The notes under the pieces: generated by a model
The model's input: the letters and a program-made list of their open reading frames with translations, nothing else
Told to the model about the DNA's origin: nothing
Database searches by the model: none
Translations under genes and position numbers: made by a program
Part shown: piece after piece, positions 1 through 34,000 of the stretch
How positions within the stretch are numbered: the first letter of the stretch is position 1
Layout of the letters: each line of letters begins with the position of its first letter
Assembly: GCF_036370855.1 (NCBI RefSeq)
Contig: NC_088130.1
Span: forward strand, 67,370,941-67,434,940
Reading direction: 5' to 3'
Source of the DNA: Dromaius novaehollandiae
Lineage: Eukaryota > Chordata > Aves > Casuariiformes > Dromaiidae
Length of the DNA: 64,000 bases

Positions 1-1983
1 GAGGTGTTATATCTTAGCTCATCTAAGCTATCACCACCATTCTGATTAACCACTTAGGCTGCACATGTTTGTTCAGCAGAGGTAATGTGCCAAAAAAATA
101 ATAGCTTTATTTGCCCCAAAGGACTTAGTCTGAGGTATGAATGAATGATGGAGAGTAGGACAAATCAGAAGTTAAACATTTTGGTAGGACCCTGAGATCC
201 TGAATGTTTTTGAACTTCAGCAAAGTGTAACTTATTGAAGCCATAAGAACAGTTGTAGAGGAGTCAGTTATGAAGAACTTGGAGGGTGCAGAGAACACAA
301 GCAATTCTACCTATATTTCTTGTAAGACAGATATAATTAGGGAAGGCAGTGATTGGCCAGGGAGCGTGAGCCGTTTTCTGAGCAGTTTTCATTGTTTCAT
401 ATGGCTTCCAGCAACTTTGAAATCCTAGGTAAATGAAACATTATATAAATATAATTAAATTACCTGTGTAGGTGAAATGATTTTGAAAACCACTAAAGCT
501 GTTAGTCATCACGACATTCACTGTGATGTAGAAGATCAGAGCTAGCTGGAAGCTAACAATATCTCCATGAAAGAGAGATTCAGAGCCAGAGCCCACTGAT
601 TGGTGTCAATACAAAGAGGAACAGCCCCGCAGCACGTAAACCAAGGGATTTGTAATGAATCAAGAAAGAAAATGCATTACAAAGCATTGGTTACATTGTA
701 CTTCTTCCAATATTCTCAGTCAAACTGAGTAGTTAGCCGAGGCTGGATCCATGAAAATGGAGCTTAGATCCAAGTGAGCAATTCCCAAAAGTCCACTAAA
801 TCTCTTAGACGCTCACAAGCTCTTGGTCCCCTTTTTTGGTAAGTAAAGTTATGTAGACGCTGGCACTCAGCTGCTACTCAAGCCCAGAGCTGCTGCCATG
901 CTGGCAGGGATGTAGCTTCTTTTGCTGAAACGCAAGCAGCCTTTCTCCCGCGTGTGTCTCAGCGACGAAGCTACTGCCTGGTAGCTTGTGACCTGCTGTA
1001 AATTGTCTCCACCATCAAATCAGGGTGTAAGTGCACCAAAGAAAAAGATCAGTGTGGTGCCCCTTCCTGGTAAACTCTTTGCAATACCCTATAGAACAAA
1101 CTAAATTATTTCTCTGCTGAATTACAGTTTGCACTGTAGATGTAAATGTACCTCCCAGGGTTATGAATTTCATGCATGGGGCTTGCTGCCTATAAGTATT
1201 CCATGTCCCCAAGCACTTACCATCAGCTCTTTGGGAAGTATTATTTTATGTAAGTGTATGAGAATTTGGGTGCAGGAGTGTTGTGCAGACAACACTGACA
1301 GAAGATATAATGTAGAGCAATGAGGCATGTGCTAGTTTGATACAAAGCCTCGGGTTTATGAGTTCGGGTCTGGGCTTTGGAGTTAACCATGAGTTTGACA
1401 TTTTGTGAAAAAGCTTTACTTTGACTGAAATTTTCTCAATCAAAAAAAAAAAAAAACAGCAAAGTTTGATAACCACGATTGCAATGTGGCTTTTTTGCTG
1501 TCCTGCTATGCTGAACATGATAGATTTACTAAGAGTGAGGCAAATTTTTATTTCTTAATTTGGTAAGGGAAAAGTTATTAGCATTAAAAAATCATTCTGC
1601 AAGGTATATGGAATTAGTCTGTTGTGCTTAATCTGATTTGTGGTAGGGATTTTATTCTGAGTGGCGATAGCCAGTGAGAGGATGCAAGAAGAAATTTTAG
1701 TGCAAAAATGACATTTGTTTTAAAATATACAGAGAGAAACCAAAGACAGATCTAAAAAATTTAACAAGCCTGAGCTCCGAAAACAGACCTCTCCAATATC
1801 AGTTCTGTTTTCAAAACGTTTTTACAGGCTTGCTTGAATTGCTTATCATCATGCTGATCCTGTCTATGCATATTTCCAAAGTCATTAGTATGTGCTCAAG
1901 TATGCTTTTTAAAAGGAAAAAAATCAAGTTGTCCTTTTTTATATTCTTAATTATGTTCCATCTCAATATTCATTTTGCCACAG
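1..1983. other. Intronic sequence of KATNAL2, no exon seen
   Basis: Lies upstream of the first recognisable KATNAL2 exon. That exon begins with two bases of a split codon, so at least one earlier coding exon must be further left. I looked for the conserved peptide preceding it in human (the LisH-linker region) and did not find it. The stretch holds an A-run at 1441-1454 and the first copy of a near-direct repeat (1646-1689). Confidence 0.7.
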
Positions 1984-22353
<20,370 letters not shown>

Positions 22354-23180
22354 AAAGAAAAAAACCCCAACACCAAAAACTTCAAAGACTTCTTGCCACA
22401 AAATGGCATCTCTGTTGCCTCCAAAGGATTGAATGATGAGGGGAGAAATCTGTACTTTCAGAACTGTAATAAGGGGAGGGTTGTTTGGTTATTTTTGTTT
22501 TCTTACTAGCCATTTTCAATGACCATTCTAAAATATTCTTCATGGAAGTAATGTAATGGCAGAATAGCAGCCACTATATAATGAACACTCCAGCATTAAT
22601 TTTATGATAAAGATTTATAAACTGATTGTTTAGCAGTCTTTATTTGCTACAGTTGTTTTCAGGTTTGGGGTAGAAGGACTGGAGTAGAAAACTTGTCAAC
22701 AAGTTAAGGCATTTAGCCTGATTTTTCCGCTTTGAGAGCCATCACAACCAGCGTAGCTTTACCAGCAGAGGCCTGTGTTGATGAAGAAATTCAGGACCTT
22801 ATCAACGTCTTGTAAATTATCTCAGATCAAAACAGCAGCAACTGAAAAGCCTTGATATGCTACGTCTATTAATCTCCAGTTGGTTTTGGGTATTCCCAAA
22901 GTGGGAACAGGAAGTTATCAGAGAAATTAGGGGATTTTGTGGAAAATTGGCATAATCTATGCTAATCAGCTAGAAGCTGGCTGGGTAGTTATCCAGTAGT
23001 TTGCAGCCAGCCATAAAAGGTAAATAGCAAGTCCTGGTAGTGCAGTGGTAAATAATAGACAATTTGGAGACTTTCCTACTCATAAACATGGCCAAGTCAA
23101 AAGGACTGCCATGTGTCCCTTCAAACAATGATTTTATTAGACTCCATATTCTAATAAACATTTCTCAGGCTTCAAGGTCC
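22354..23180 (+). other. KATNAL2: KATNAL2 3' untranslated region and terminus (probable)
   Basis: Sequence after the KATNAL2 stop. No AATAAA occurs close to the stop (only variants such as GATAAA near 22607). The first perfect + strand AATAAA is at 23153-23158, which would make a 3' UTR of about 0.8 kb. The end is inferred from the signal alone. Confidence 0.45.
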
Positions 23181-23509
23181 TGTTACTTCCCCTCTCTCTC
23201 ACCCACCCTCAAGGCCACTATCATCTTTCTTTGCATTTCTGCTAGTGTTTTCCCTATCTGGTCTTTTGGGGGCAGTTGCTTTTCTGAGCATCACAGTCTC
23301 TGAAGACCTAACAGTCTCTCTTTCTTCTAGCATCATTCACATTTTCAGCAGTCTTTGTGGGAAATTTCTTCACAGGAGTTTGCCTACAGATCCATCACCT
23401 CCCTTGACCCATCTCTGAACAGAAGCAAAAGGTCTCCCTCAGGTATCGCAAGCAGAAAACAACCCAGCTTCAGCATTGTTGGTGTGACCACTAGACATGT
23501 TAATTTATT
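23133..23509 (-). terminator. Candidate polyadenylation signals for HDHD2 (- strand)
   Basis: Reading the - strand, AATAAA occurs at 23504-23509 and again at 23133-23138; a nearer one is at 24673-24678. Using these, the HDHD2 3' UTR would be about 0.4, 1.6 or 1.9 kb. The sequence does not show which is used. Confidence 0.35.
23153..23158 (+). terminator. Candidate polyadenylation signal for KATNAL2
   Basis: A perfect AATAAA lies about 800 bp after the stop. A T-rich stretch does follow, but it is only moderately GU-rich, so use is uncertain. Confidence 0.4.
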
Positions 23510-25061
23510 CAAAACTGCAGGTTACAACTGATTAGGGCACCTAAGATAAGGCCTTCAATGATCACATCTTTTTTTTTCATTTTGTACATTTGGCAAAGAT
23601 ATTAGTCTCTCGATTCCCTTTTCTTGTGGGTGTAACAGCAGCTTGAAGTTCCTAAACCCTGCTGAGAGGGGTGTGCAGCACATTTTTAACGCAGATGATG
23701 TTCACCTTGTTACGCATGTAATAGTGCTAAGCACAGATCTTATTTTACAGGATGTAAAACAAACAATATCTGAAGGTGGCCCTTATTTCCAGGGGTTTCT
23801 GTTGTCTCTTGCATTTCAACTGCAGAGCCGACTCAGTCCACATACATTTTGTCACTGACAGAGATTAAATCCAAGTGTAGGTAACCACCCACCCAGTGAG
23901 ATTGTCTATCTGTAATCTTTCATTTATGGAGAGCGTCCCACTCATTCATCATGATGGTTTTCCTTCACAAGAATCAGCATGGCTCATTAACACAAAACTG
24001 TATTTTCAATAAGGTTAATACTGCAGCAATGTATAATTACAATCTAATAATTTAACACTCAGGAGCACTGCAAAACAAATGTAAAGGACTTTGATTATTA
24101 CAGTTTGCAAATGGACCAGAAAAGCTATTTACCATCATTACAAAGTTGGTTCATATTGGTGTATTTAACACATTTAGGAAAAGTAACACATACTACAGAA
24201 TTAAATTTCATTTTATAGCTCTCCTCACCAACTGCATAAAAACTCAAATCTGTCCCCATGGCTTTTAAAGGATTGTTCCCATAACATTAGAAAGGAACAA
24301 AAAAAACAACAATAGTGAAATTTTGCAACTGTAGCATTAATAGGACCCTGCTGAAGTCTAACTTCAAACATTCATAGTCTCTAAGCCATTTAATACCAGA
24401 TTTTTGTTTCTGTACCATTCGTTCTAACAGCATCTAGTTGAAACATCTGAAAATTCTGTAAGTTTTAATTTCACACAAAATTTGAAGAACAAAAAAGTGT
24501 CTGTTCTAATGAGAAGAAAAATATCAACAATAATTATTACAAAAGTCACTCCGAGATGTGCATAATCTCTACCTTTAAATTACAGCAGAGCAGAGGCATA
24601 ACGAAAAAAACCCACAGAATGGGCCTAGCTGTTAGCACTATAGGCTGACTAGGGCTCTGTTAGTCTTCTTGCTTTATTTACTCAGGCATTTCCAGCAGGT
24701 TTTACAGCTAATTCAGCACAAGAACTTGATGGGATTTTAGACAGGTTTTAATCAGTTATTTCTTGAAAGCTAAAAACAAGCAGAACACCGTGCCATGTTC
24801 CCTCATCATTCATGAACACAAGCTGTACTGGTTCTAGTCTTCCTGATGCTGTCTAACCTGCTGAGTATCTGAGGTCTCTAATCGCATCCTCATGCAACCA
24901 CTACAGGAAAAGGGCTTTGCCCTGACTGTGCTGGGGCCACACACCAATCCTCTTTCCTCATGGGTAGGTTTCATGCACTGATCCTGTGGCCTTTATTTTT
25001 GAAGCAGGAATAACGGAAATTATGTGAAACAGAAATTTCTTCAAACTAACTACTCCCTTTC
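23181..25061 (-). other. HDHD2 3' UTR / KATNAL2-HDHD2 tail-to-tail interval
   Basis: This AT-rich interval lies between two convergent genes. Part of it is the HDHD2 3' UTR, whose extent is unknown. I see no third gene or named repeat. Confidence 0.5.
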
Positions 25062-28000
25062 TCACAGCAGATGCTTTAGGATATGTTCCACAGCCTCTGG
25101 GAAATTCTCACAGGTTAAGTACGGAGACGGACTGATTTTGTCTTCATCTGCTGGTCGATATTTACCTGGAACAGATGAACAAAAAGATGCATTTACAAAG
25201 CTGCTCTGGGTGACCTGTCAGCTTGATCTCCCCCCCCCCCCCCCCCAAAACTAGAGCCTCTTAGGATCAGAAGCAGCAGACATGGGAGGACAGATACCTA
25301 TCTGATGTTCTCCTAGAACAGACATCTCACAGGTCTTTCCTAAACAAATGCTGAGATTTACTGAAGACTGCCCTAGGAGAGGCTCTGGCTCAAAACTAAC
25401 ATTACTTATGCATTGTTTTCAATCTACAGCACTGCAATGACACTATTCTCCCACTAACTATTCAGCTATTTGGGCTGTCGGGTCTTGAAATAAGAATGTC
25501 ACATCTCCCTGTCTGGCTTTTGTGAGAAAGAGTAGGATTACTTGCTTTCATTTTGAGGGTAGCAGACTGCAGGGCATGAACAGTTGCTACCTCAGAAAGA
25601 CCTTAGCAGCATATGGTATGTGTTGTATGTACCAGTATATGTGGTATTACCACAGTATTGGTAATGTTGAGGGTACTTGTCAGTCCCTTAAGGTTCTGCT
25701 TTCATTTGAAGCAAAATGGCGTACATAATTATCAGTGTAATTACTAGGAAACATCATCAGAGTATCCGAATGGTCAGAGGTTGCATCGACATGACTGATC
25801 TTGGTAATCTAAGATACCACGTTTTAGATAAGTACCAGTTCTCTGTTCTTTGACTAACGCTCATACTTTAGTCATTGTAAAACTCAGATCTACAAGATCA
25901 GCCACCCCCATCTATTACTTCATTTCATCCTGCTATCAGTTAGGAGTCTGTGCTCTAAACCTGTTGTTCAAACATTAAGTCCAATCTATGGCCTACCTTG
26001 GCTTAATCACAATCTACTGCCTGACAGGCTGCCAAGCCGCAGCTGAGGAAATCTACCTGCTGAATTAATCCCCAAATGAGCTGCTCCGTAACATTACAGT
26101 CAGGGTCTCCCAGCAGCCCCGGGTGTACCAAACTGCAGGAATGACAGGCGTCCAAAGAGGCCTGGGGCTTGCCCCTGGGGTCAGAGCCTACCTTCGCTTT
26201 GCCAGGGGCTGTCGGTACCCAGGGCAAGATCAATGCACCACTGTCTCCCGACAGGACCGATCCATCAGGACTTACCGGTCCTCACTAAAATCCCACGCAT
26301 GCCAGCATTCTGGGCCCCTCCAACATCATCCCTGCAGTCCTGGGACAGAACAGGAGATTAGTTAGTGGCCACAGACATAACTCATTAACAAGTGTTTTAT
26401 AACATCTTCTGCCTTGCATGTCACTAATGAACTACTTGAAAGCAACTATACCGAGTCACACCCTTCAGCTGCCTGCCACAGGAATGATGTACTATGTGTT
26501 TTTTGCCTGATCAAATAGTAAGGCAGAACCTCTGCGGGAATGGAGCTGCTAAGTCACTGAGTGATTCTAGAAAGGTCAGCGGAAACGTCGCAGGGCACCT
26601 CTTGTCAGCAGACTTCCCACAGCCTCAGGCGGGATGTTTAGGGCTGCTCCAGCACCCACTCGCGTCAGAGAGCTGACCCCAGGGGCTACGCTCAGTCCTG
26701 CAAGTTTGGATGCTTCAGTTTTCACCCCTCGTTACCTCCCAGCGCTTTTGGAAAGATGGGTTCATTTGGGAGGCACCTACATGCAGCAGAGATAAGCACT
26801 ATATTAGCAGGCAGGCGATAAGATATTCGGTCCCCACATACATCACCAATCATGACCGTCTCCTCTGGGGCACAGTCAGTCCCTCGTAGAGCTTCTAGGA
26901 AGAACGTTTTCTCTGGTTTCCCCACCACTGTAGCTTTGGTGTCTGTTGCGTATTCCAGGCCAGTTACGAAAGGCCCAGGTCCCAGAGCCAAGCCGTTCTT
27001 CTTCTTGAAATACCTGGCTTTATGTATAGCTATAAGAGGAGCACCATCCAATATCAACCTAGGGAACCAATGAAGAAGAAAATACATAATTATATTACAG
27101 GTATTCACAGCTGAAGGCCTGATCCTGCTTTCATTTACATTGATGACAAGACTCCCACTGATGTTCATTTATTCGGAGAGTTAAATAAAGTTCCTTCCTT
27201 TCTTTTCCCCAGAAACAGCTAATAAAAGAAATCCCCAAAATAAAGAAACTACTATCTTGAGGACTTTAACAGTTAAGTATTTTTTAACTCCTTTCTGTAT
27301 CCCTAGTGCAATTAGGTTCATTTTTCTAAGCAACCCTACTCTTCACAAAGGCTAACATCCTATCATTAGAACCGATCCGATTTCCCCATGCAAATATTTT
27401 AAAATACATTAACCATAAGCAACGGCTGCAGGTAGCAGCTTGACTGCCACAGCCTTAAATTCCTGTTAATCTCCCTGCCTTGACCGAAAACACAGCAGCG
27501 CTTTCAAAACACTGCTTCAACCAGGAAATCTGCAGCCCAGGTTGTGAGCGGAGCAGCTCTTGGGGCTGTTTGTATCACCTGTAACAGCCAAATGATTAAA
27601 CAGCTATATGTTTCCAGCAAAGATGGGTGTTTAGATGAATTCCAAGCAGAAGGTGAATCGTTAAACCTTGACTTTCTATGTTAACACTGAAGGAACAACA
27701 GATTACATGAAAAATCACAAAGATATTAGGGCACATTCCAACCCCACTGAATCCCCCAATCCGCAGTGCCATTACCATTCCTCTTAGAAACAAAGCTGGA
27801 TTTGATCTCCTCGCTATACAGAACAAGAAATTCCAAAAGGGAGATAGCTCAAAGCTAAGGAGAGATCAATTTCAAATCAATTCCAAAGGGAGATCAGTTC
27901 CTTCTTAGCCTGTGCTATCAACGCCATAAATTCACCTCATATCTGCTTGTGGGCTCTTGTCTAACACTTGCCTTATAAAACCTTTGTGGCAGAGACCATG

Positions 28001-31000
28001 TTTCTTTAGCGCACACAGTGCCTGGAACAGTGGATCCATGATAACAAAATAACTAACAAACAGGAGTTTAGAGATCAGGAAGGCTTACTTTCATAGAATT
28101 TGGACTTCATCTACCATTTTTGATTCTTCCAATTCTCTGTTACCTGCCTGGTAGTTTTTCTTTACAGTGGACATAGCAGCGACCTGTCCTGTTGCAAGAG
28201 AAAGTCCACATAACTGCTATGCTGGATGAATCTTCCTGGTACTACCAAGCTCGGCAACATTACTGCAGTCCTCCCCCATCCCCAGCCTCAGTTTCAGGGC
28301 AATAAAAGCCCTCTAGATAGTATCTATAAAAGCTGAGGTTCCCTGCCAAACGCTTCCCGTCTGATTTTACGGCACCTTCCTCAGGTCCTGCAGGCAGCTC
28401 CAGTCTTTATCACAACAGGTAGAAACGTAATTAGCATAGTGGAAACAGCAAAGCTGGGTAAAGAAGGGCAGTTATCTCGAGAGCAGAAACGAGGATTTCT
28501 TTCCCCCTTAACTCTGTTTTACATAAAAAGCCTTTAAGAAAACAAACAAAATCTTGCTTTGTCCCTTTATAGCCTTTCTGGAGCTCTGCTGTGCCTCTGT
28601 TCAAAGAGGCTGGCCTAAGTTAGTTGTATGCTCCTTGGAGAATGTCTCTTGGTTCCCACACGTCTGCAGAGCAACCTGGGTTCTTTGAGCAATGCATAAA
28701 TGATAATATTTCATTTCACTTAATTATCACAAGCCACTTGTATTGAATCAATGCGTTCCAAAGCAAGCTCAACAAGAACTAAGCTGGCGTGCGTATCTAC
28801 AAGCAGCCAGATACGTTCACAATGGGAGGATGCCTCTAGGATACAGAAAAATTTAATTTGACAGTGGCACCACAACCACTTACAGGAAGGATCTCACCTG
28901 AGAGAATTCCTTTAAATGTGGCATCAAAATCCCACGTATACAAAAAGGGAAATTTATTCCCAGTCATTTCAAATGGTGCCTAGAGAATGATCTTTGTGTA
29001 TCACGTTTTGGGACTCATACTGGGTTAGATTTATCTAACCTAATGTTGGATGTCAATAGAGTAGCTGCCTACCAGGTAATTAAGTCAGCGAAAAGGAAAA
29101 AGCACTTCTAGGGCCCGGTTCATCTGTCCTATTTTAAGCATTACTAGGGGAAAAATGAATGGTGTCTTACAAGTGCCTCCTCTCTCCCAGGTCACTAGCT
29201 CAGATACAGGCATCTGCATTGTAGATACCTGCATTTAATCAGATTCACCTCAATGTTTTGCTGTGAGCAATGCAAATCCCAAATGAGTTAATTATCTGAG
29301 CAGTAAAGGACAGTGGTATGAGGCTCAAAGAAGAGAATGGGTCAGTAGTTAAGCATTTCCTTCAGACCAAACCAAAGTGACACCAGCAGGACAGAAGTTT
29401 ATAGAAGACTAGGGGAAAACCCCAGAAAAAGTCAGTGAGATATTCAAGATCAACTAGAGCACATCCCAGGGCCTCTGCCCAGCTTGAGAGGCAGGACCAG
29501 GACAAGCACTGGACAAATCCAGGAAGCATTCGGGGAGGATGAAATCCTCCTCCAGGCAGAAGAGTCAGCCAAGAGGCTGGGAATGCGTCCGCCACGAGGT
29601 GAGGAGAGCTGAAGGGCTCGGACTTGCTCAGCATATGCTCCACGCTTGAATCCAGGTCTCTCTGGGGCAGCAAAGGCAGCTCAGGCCCACTGCCAGCCGC
29701 AGGGGCAGGGACCAGATCTGCCCTTCACCATGTCCCTTCTGTCATCAGGCCAAATGCCCAATTCTGTGTTTAATGCAACAAGCCCAAATCCAGCCTGGGA
29801 CAACCTCCTTCACTTCTGTAGGACCCGTTCTGTAGGCTCTTGGGTACTCTGGCCTGATAAAGCCCGGGGCCTTCAGTCACTCTGAACATGACATGACTGG
29901 TTCCTTGTTTTAAGTGTCCAGGTCTCCAGCCTGAGGCAGCTAATGACTATCATTTAACAGCTAATATATTCATGACAGAAATATCAATAATCAGAATGAA
30001 GCAAGCACTGGAATCCAGGATGGGATAACTTTGTGCAGTTGTGAAATTAAGAGTCCACTCATAAGTGCACTATAAAACTCAATGACACCGGCAACATGCA
30101 CTAATGAGGCAGCCAGAAAATTGGTTTGGGTCCATACATGTTTTTAGGACATAGAATTGGTGTGCAGATAAGGACAGCATTGGCTTGCTATTATAAGCAG
30201 CCTCCACAAGCTACTGATGAACAATAATTGTTAGCTCCTTTTCAAATTTAGCCCTCAAAGACAATGAAAGATGCTCAAGACCAATTTTTTTTCCAATTTC
30301 AAGGTGAAAAACTGTGGGATGGCAGCCACGCTGAGAGCAGAGAGTGGAAAGGATTCATCATATGCATTGTAACACAGCAGGGAGTTAACTGGGAAGCACT
30401 GAAAGCATGTTACCAGCAGCCGGCAGGGGTTAGCGCTCCTGCAGCAGAGGCAGCTTGTGTGAGTGCTTCTCCTTTTTAGAGACCCGGTGGATCAGCTTGG
30501 CCTAAACCACTAGTGAAGGACAGCGGCTTCAGAGGGTTTCCCGTGACAAAAGCAGCATGAAATGGAGAAACAGCAGACTCTGGTGGGGTACAGGGGAGGC
30601 AGCTTGTTCAGTTCATCTAACCCAACATATTGTGGTGGCCGCTGCTGAAAACAAGATGCTTCAAAAGAAATTACTAGAAATCCTACATCAGGCAGATAAG
30701 GAATAATCTGCCCTAAATACTGGATTTCCTTCTAGCCCCTACAAGATTTGGGCTCTGAAGACTGAGGTTTTGAACACAGAAGCCTTCTCCCTAATACTTC
30801 TCAATATCCTTGTTTCTGTGTAAGCATTTCCTCTTGAAATGTTACTAACCTTTTCACGTTAATGTTTTAATTTTGTTATGTTTGTAATTATCTTGTTAAT
30901 GCTATAACTAAGTTTAATTACAGTCTGAGATCTATGAAACCCTGGACTGGCCTGCCTGAGGCTCATGGTTAAGGCCCCCAAATCCACACAGGTTAGTGCT

Positions 31001-34000
31001 TCTCTCTCAAACATGGAAGAAGACACCACAATCCTCACTACATAACAGTGATTTGTTACCACCCTCTTCTCTCCATACAGGAAGGAATTCCTCTCATACG
31101 TGGAGATACAGAGCCCAGCATGAGACAACCACCATCTAAAAAAATCAATGAGGAGACACAGACTTACCGGAACGCCTTATTCATCATCTCATAGTTAAAG
31201 TGCTCAGGAGCCAGTCCTACTACCACTGCATTAGGGTCATTAGTGGCTATCCCTGGAAAATCAAAAATGGTACCACCGATTATTCTGAGTGAACCAAATT
31301 TTGTTCATACTTAGTAATACAGTCAGCTTTTTGCACGGCCGAGTGATCCCCCAACTATCCATACCACCCAAGCAGACATATTTGTTACGGCATGTCTATT
31401 AAGAACGTGGGTCATAGTCTGTAGCTACATCTCAGCCTGCCCCTTTTCACAGAAGATCATTGCTAACTGACTGTGTTCAGACCCTTTTTGTAGCAGTCAG
31501 CACTGACCCAGTTCCTACAGACAACGCCTATTTGAGGTACAGGGAACTACAGCCTCTAAAGGCAGGCACAGTCTTCACTCCTTAATACCAACACTGTAAC
31601 TGTGACCACTGTGAGTAAATTGAAAACATTCTCAGTGCCCGTCAGAGGAAGGCTGATGAAAAACGACTGACTTCTCTCAGTCTCGCTGCACAAACAAACA
31701 CTGGAAAGTCTGAATGGGAAATTAAGAGCTAGAGCAGTTCAAGTTCCTAAGAACATTGTGGGCTATTGCCTGTGGGGAGCGCAGCAAAAGGCAAAGTGGG
31801 TCATGAGATCAAGAGCAGCTGATGGAAGTGTCTTGCATTTCCCCAGCAGCAGGCAAGACAGGATTTGTTAACTGACAAGTTTCAGTTACCATCTTCCATG
31901 GAGTGAAGTGTCAGTTCTTGATTTTCACAGGAAGTAAAATCCTCTATGGTTTAAACCAACTGGATCTCTGTCATTTGCCAAGCCAGGGAACAAGTGCCAT
32001 AATCACTTTACAACAAAAATTAGCATTTTTTGACACAGATAAATTATTTAGATGAGATATATGTCTTTTAGAAATGAGGAAAGCCTCACTGGAGAAGGTG
32101 TTGATCCATCCAGAGTCTGCCACCCTTCATGAAGAACACATCTGTACAGTCTAACAGCAATTCTCTCACCATCTCCACTGAAATTCAGCATTTTTTTTTA
32201 AACTAAATGACTTTTTATTATGTAAGAACATGTCTCTGCATATCGATTTGTTAAGACAGCAAAGCAGGAGCATTAAAGAATTTCATCCAGTTTTTCAATT
32301 CCTTCTGGTCACAGAAAACTCCACGTAGGGTGGAAAGCCTGACTGCTGTTCTACATAGCAGTCTGGTTACGATGGCAAAGATGGTCGTGCTGTATGACCT
32401 AGAAGTTGTTACACTAGGTTACTTTTGACTGATTTGGAAGGTCTTTTTTAATGTGGATTAGTTCCCTGGAGAACAGCTTACATCTCCTTTGTCCTGCAGT
32501 GCTCTGGAGGAGCATGATTGTCTTCAGACGGCAGTGTCACCTCTGAAGGAACTAGATATGGCTCTGTAATGGCAGTGAGGAACAGGACCATGGCACAGAA
32601 CCAGCAGTGGGGGCAGAGTAGCATCTACAGGAGAAACAGGAGCACCAGAGAGATTTATTTTAAATAGGCTACGTAGCAGCTGCAGCCTGCACTTGCTGGA
32701 GTTTTTGTTCTGCCTTCACACTGCACATACTCTACACCTCTACTGGGACAATCAGAACTGCTGCATCTCCAGAGAGTGTCACTGCAAACCACTGGTTGAA
32801 GTCTCATGCTGCTCGTCCTTCAGTTAGCACAGACAGCAAAAAGTATCACTCAGAGATGCCATGTGGATTTGTGACACCACCCGAAAGCATCTGGGTCCAT
32901 TAACCATGAATGGATTACACTCATCCATCTGTGACCAATTTTATAGAGAGATTATCCAAGAATAATTCAATAGCAGTCACTAACAGGGATTTAAAACATT
33001 CTCCATTGTACTTAAACGTTTCAAGAGCAGTCCTGAGAGAATGTGAGCCAAACCGCTTGTAGAAAAAAGAAAAAGTAACAAAGCAATCCATGCCAGATTC
33101 AGGCTACACACAAAATGCCACCAATTTTCTCTGCCGGTGTCTCTGTCTTTGCCACCTTATACAAAATTAGCATCAGCTACTGTTAAACTGATGGAAAGAT
33201 CCCAAATACATAGAGATTAAACTGATTTATCTACCTTAAGTGCAATTAGCTGTTGTCTCTCACCCAAGAAAGCCTTCCTGAGAACACAAATACACAATGC
33301 TGCTGGGGGCACATTTCTCCAGCTACAACGTTAGGTGGAACAGATTATCAGGTTTCATTGCTCTCATAGCCCACAGAGGCTTTCCTCCTGCACACTTATC
33401 TTTCTGAAGATTACTGCATAGAACACGGCACTAAAATTTAACAGAAAACATCTACCTCCTAGCAAGGTTAGAACCTACTTAAATTATACAACGGTAAGGA
33501 ATTAAATTTGTAAGGCAGGGAGCAAAAGAGCTTCCTGTGTCTCTACATGGAGACTTTTCAGAAATTTGTGTCACTGCTGCTCTAGCAATATGCATGGGAC
33601 ACTTTGATCACTGTCATCTAACTTTGCCTAAGAAAGACCTTTGTGACCCAGCAGGACAAAATGTGCTGCAAGCAGCACAGGACCAACAACAGCTGGGAAA
33701 ATTGCTTGGAAGTATTAGTTCTATATGGACACAATCTCTGTACAATAGCAGAGGAAAACTTTCAATTTCCAACAAATTGACACAGTTTTGCTATAAAGCA
33801 TATCAACATCGGTAGGTGGAATAACTCTCCAATGATCTAGTAATAAATACTACTTTCTACACTGGAAATTAATAAAAAGTAATGAGTTTTGTCTTAATTC
33901 CTGCCCATTTGAAGGTTTTAGCTGCTATTCCCACTACTCCTCAAGCAGCTACAACAATCATGGCTTTAGGTTGTTTACTGTTAAATTAAAAAGAATAAAA

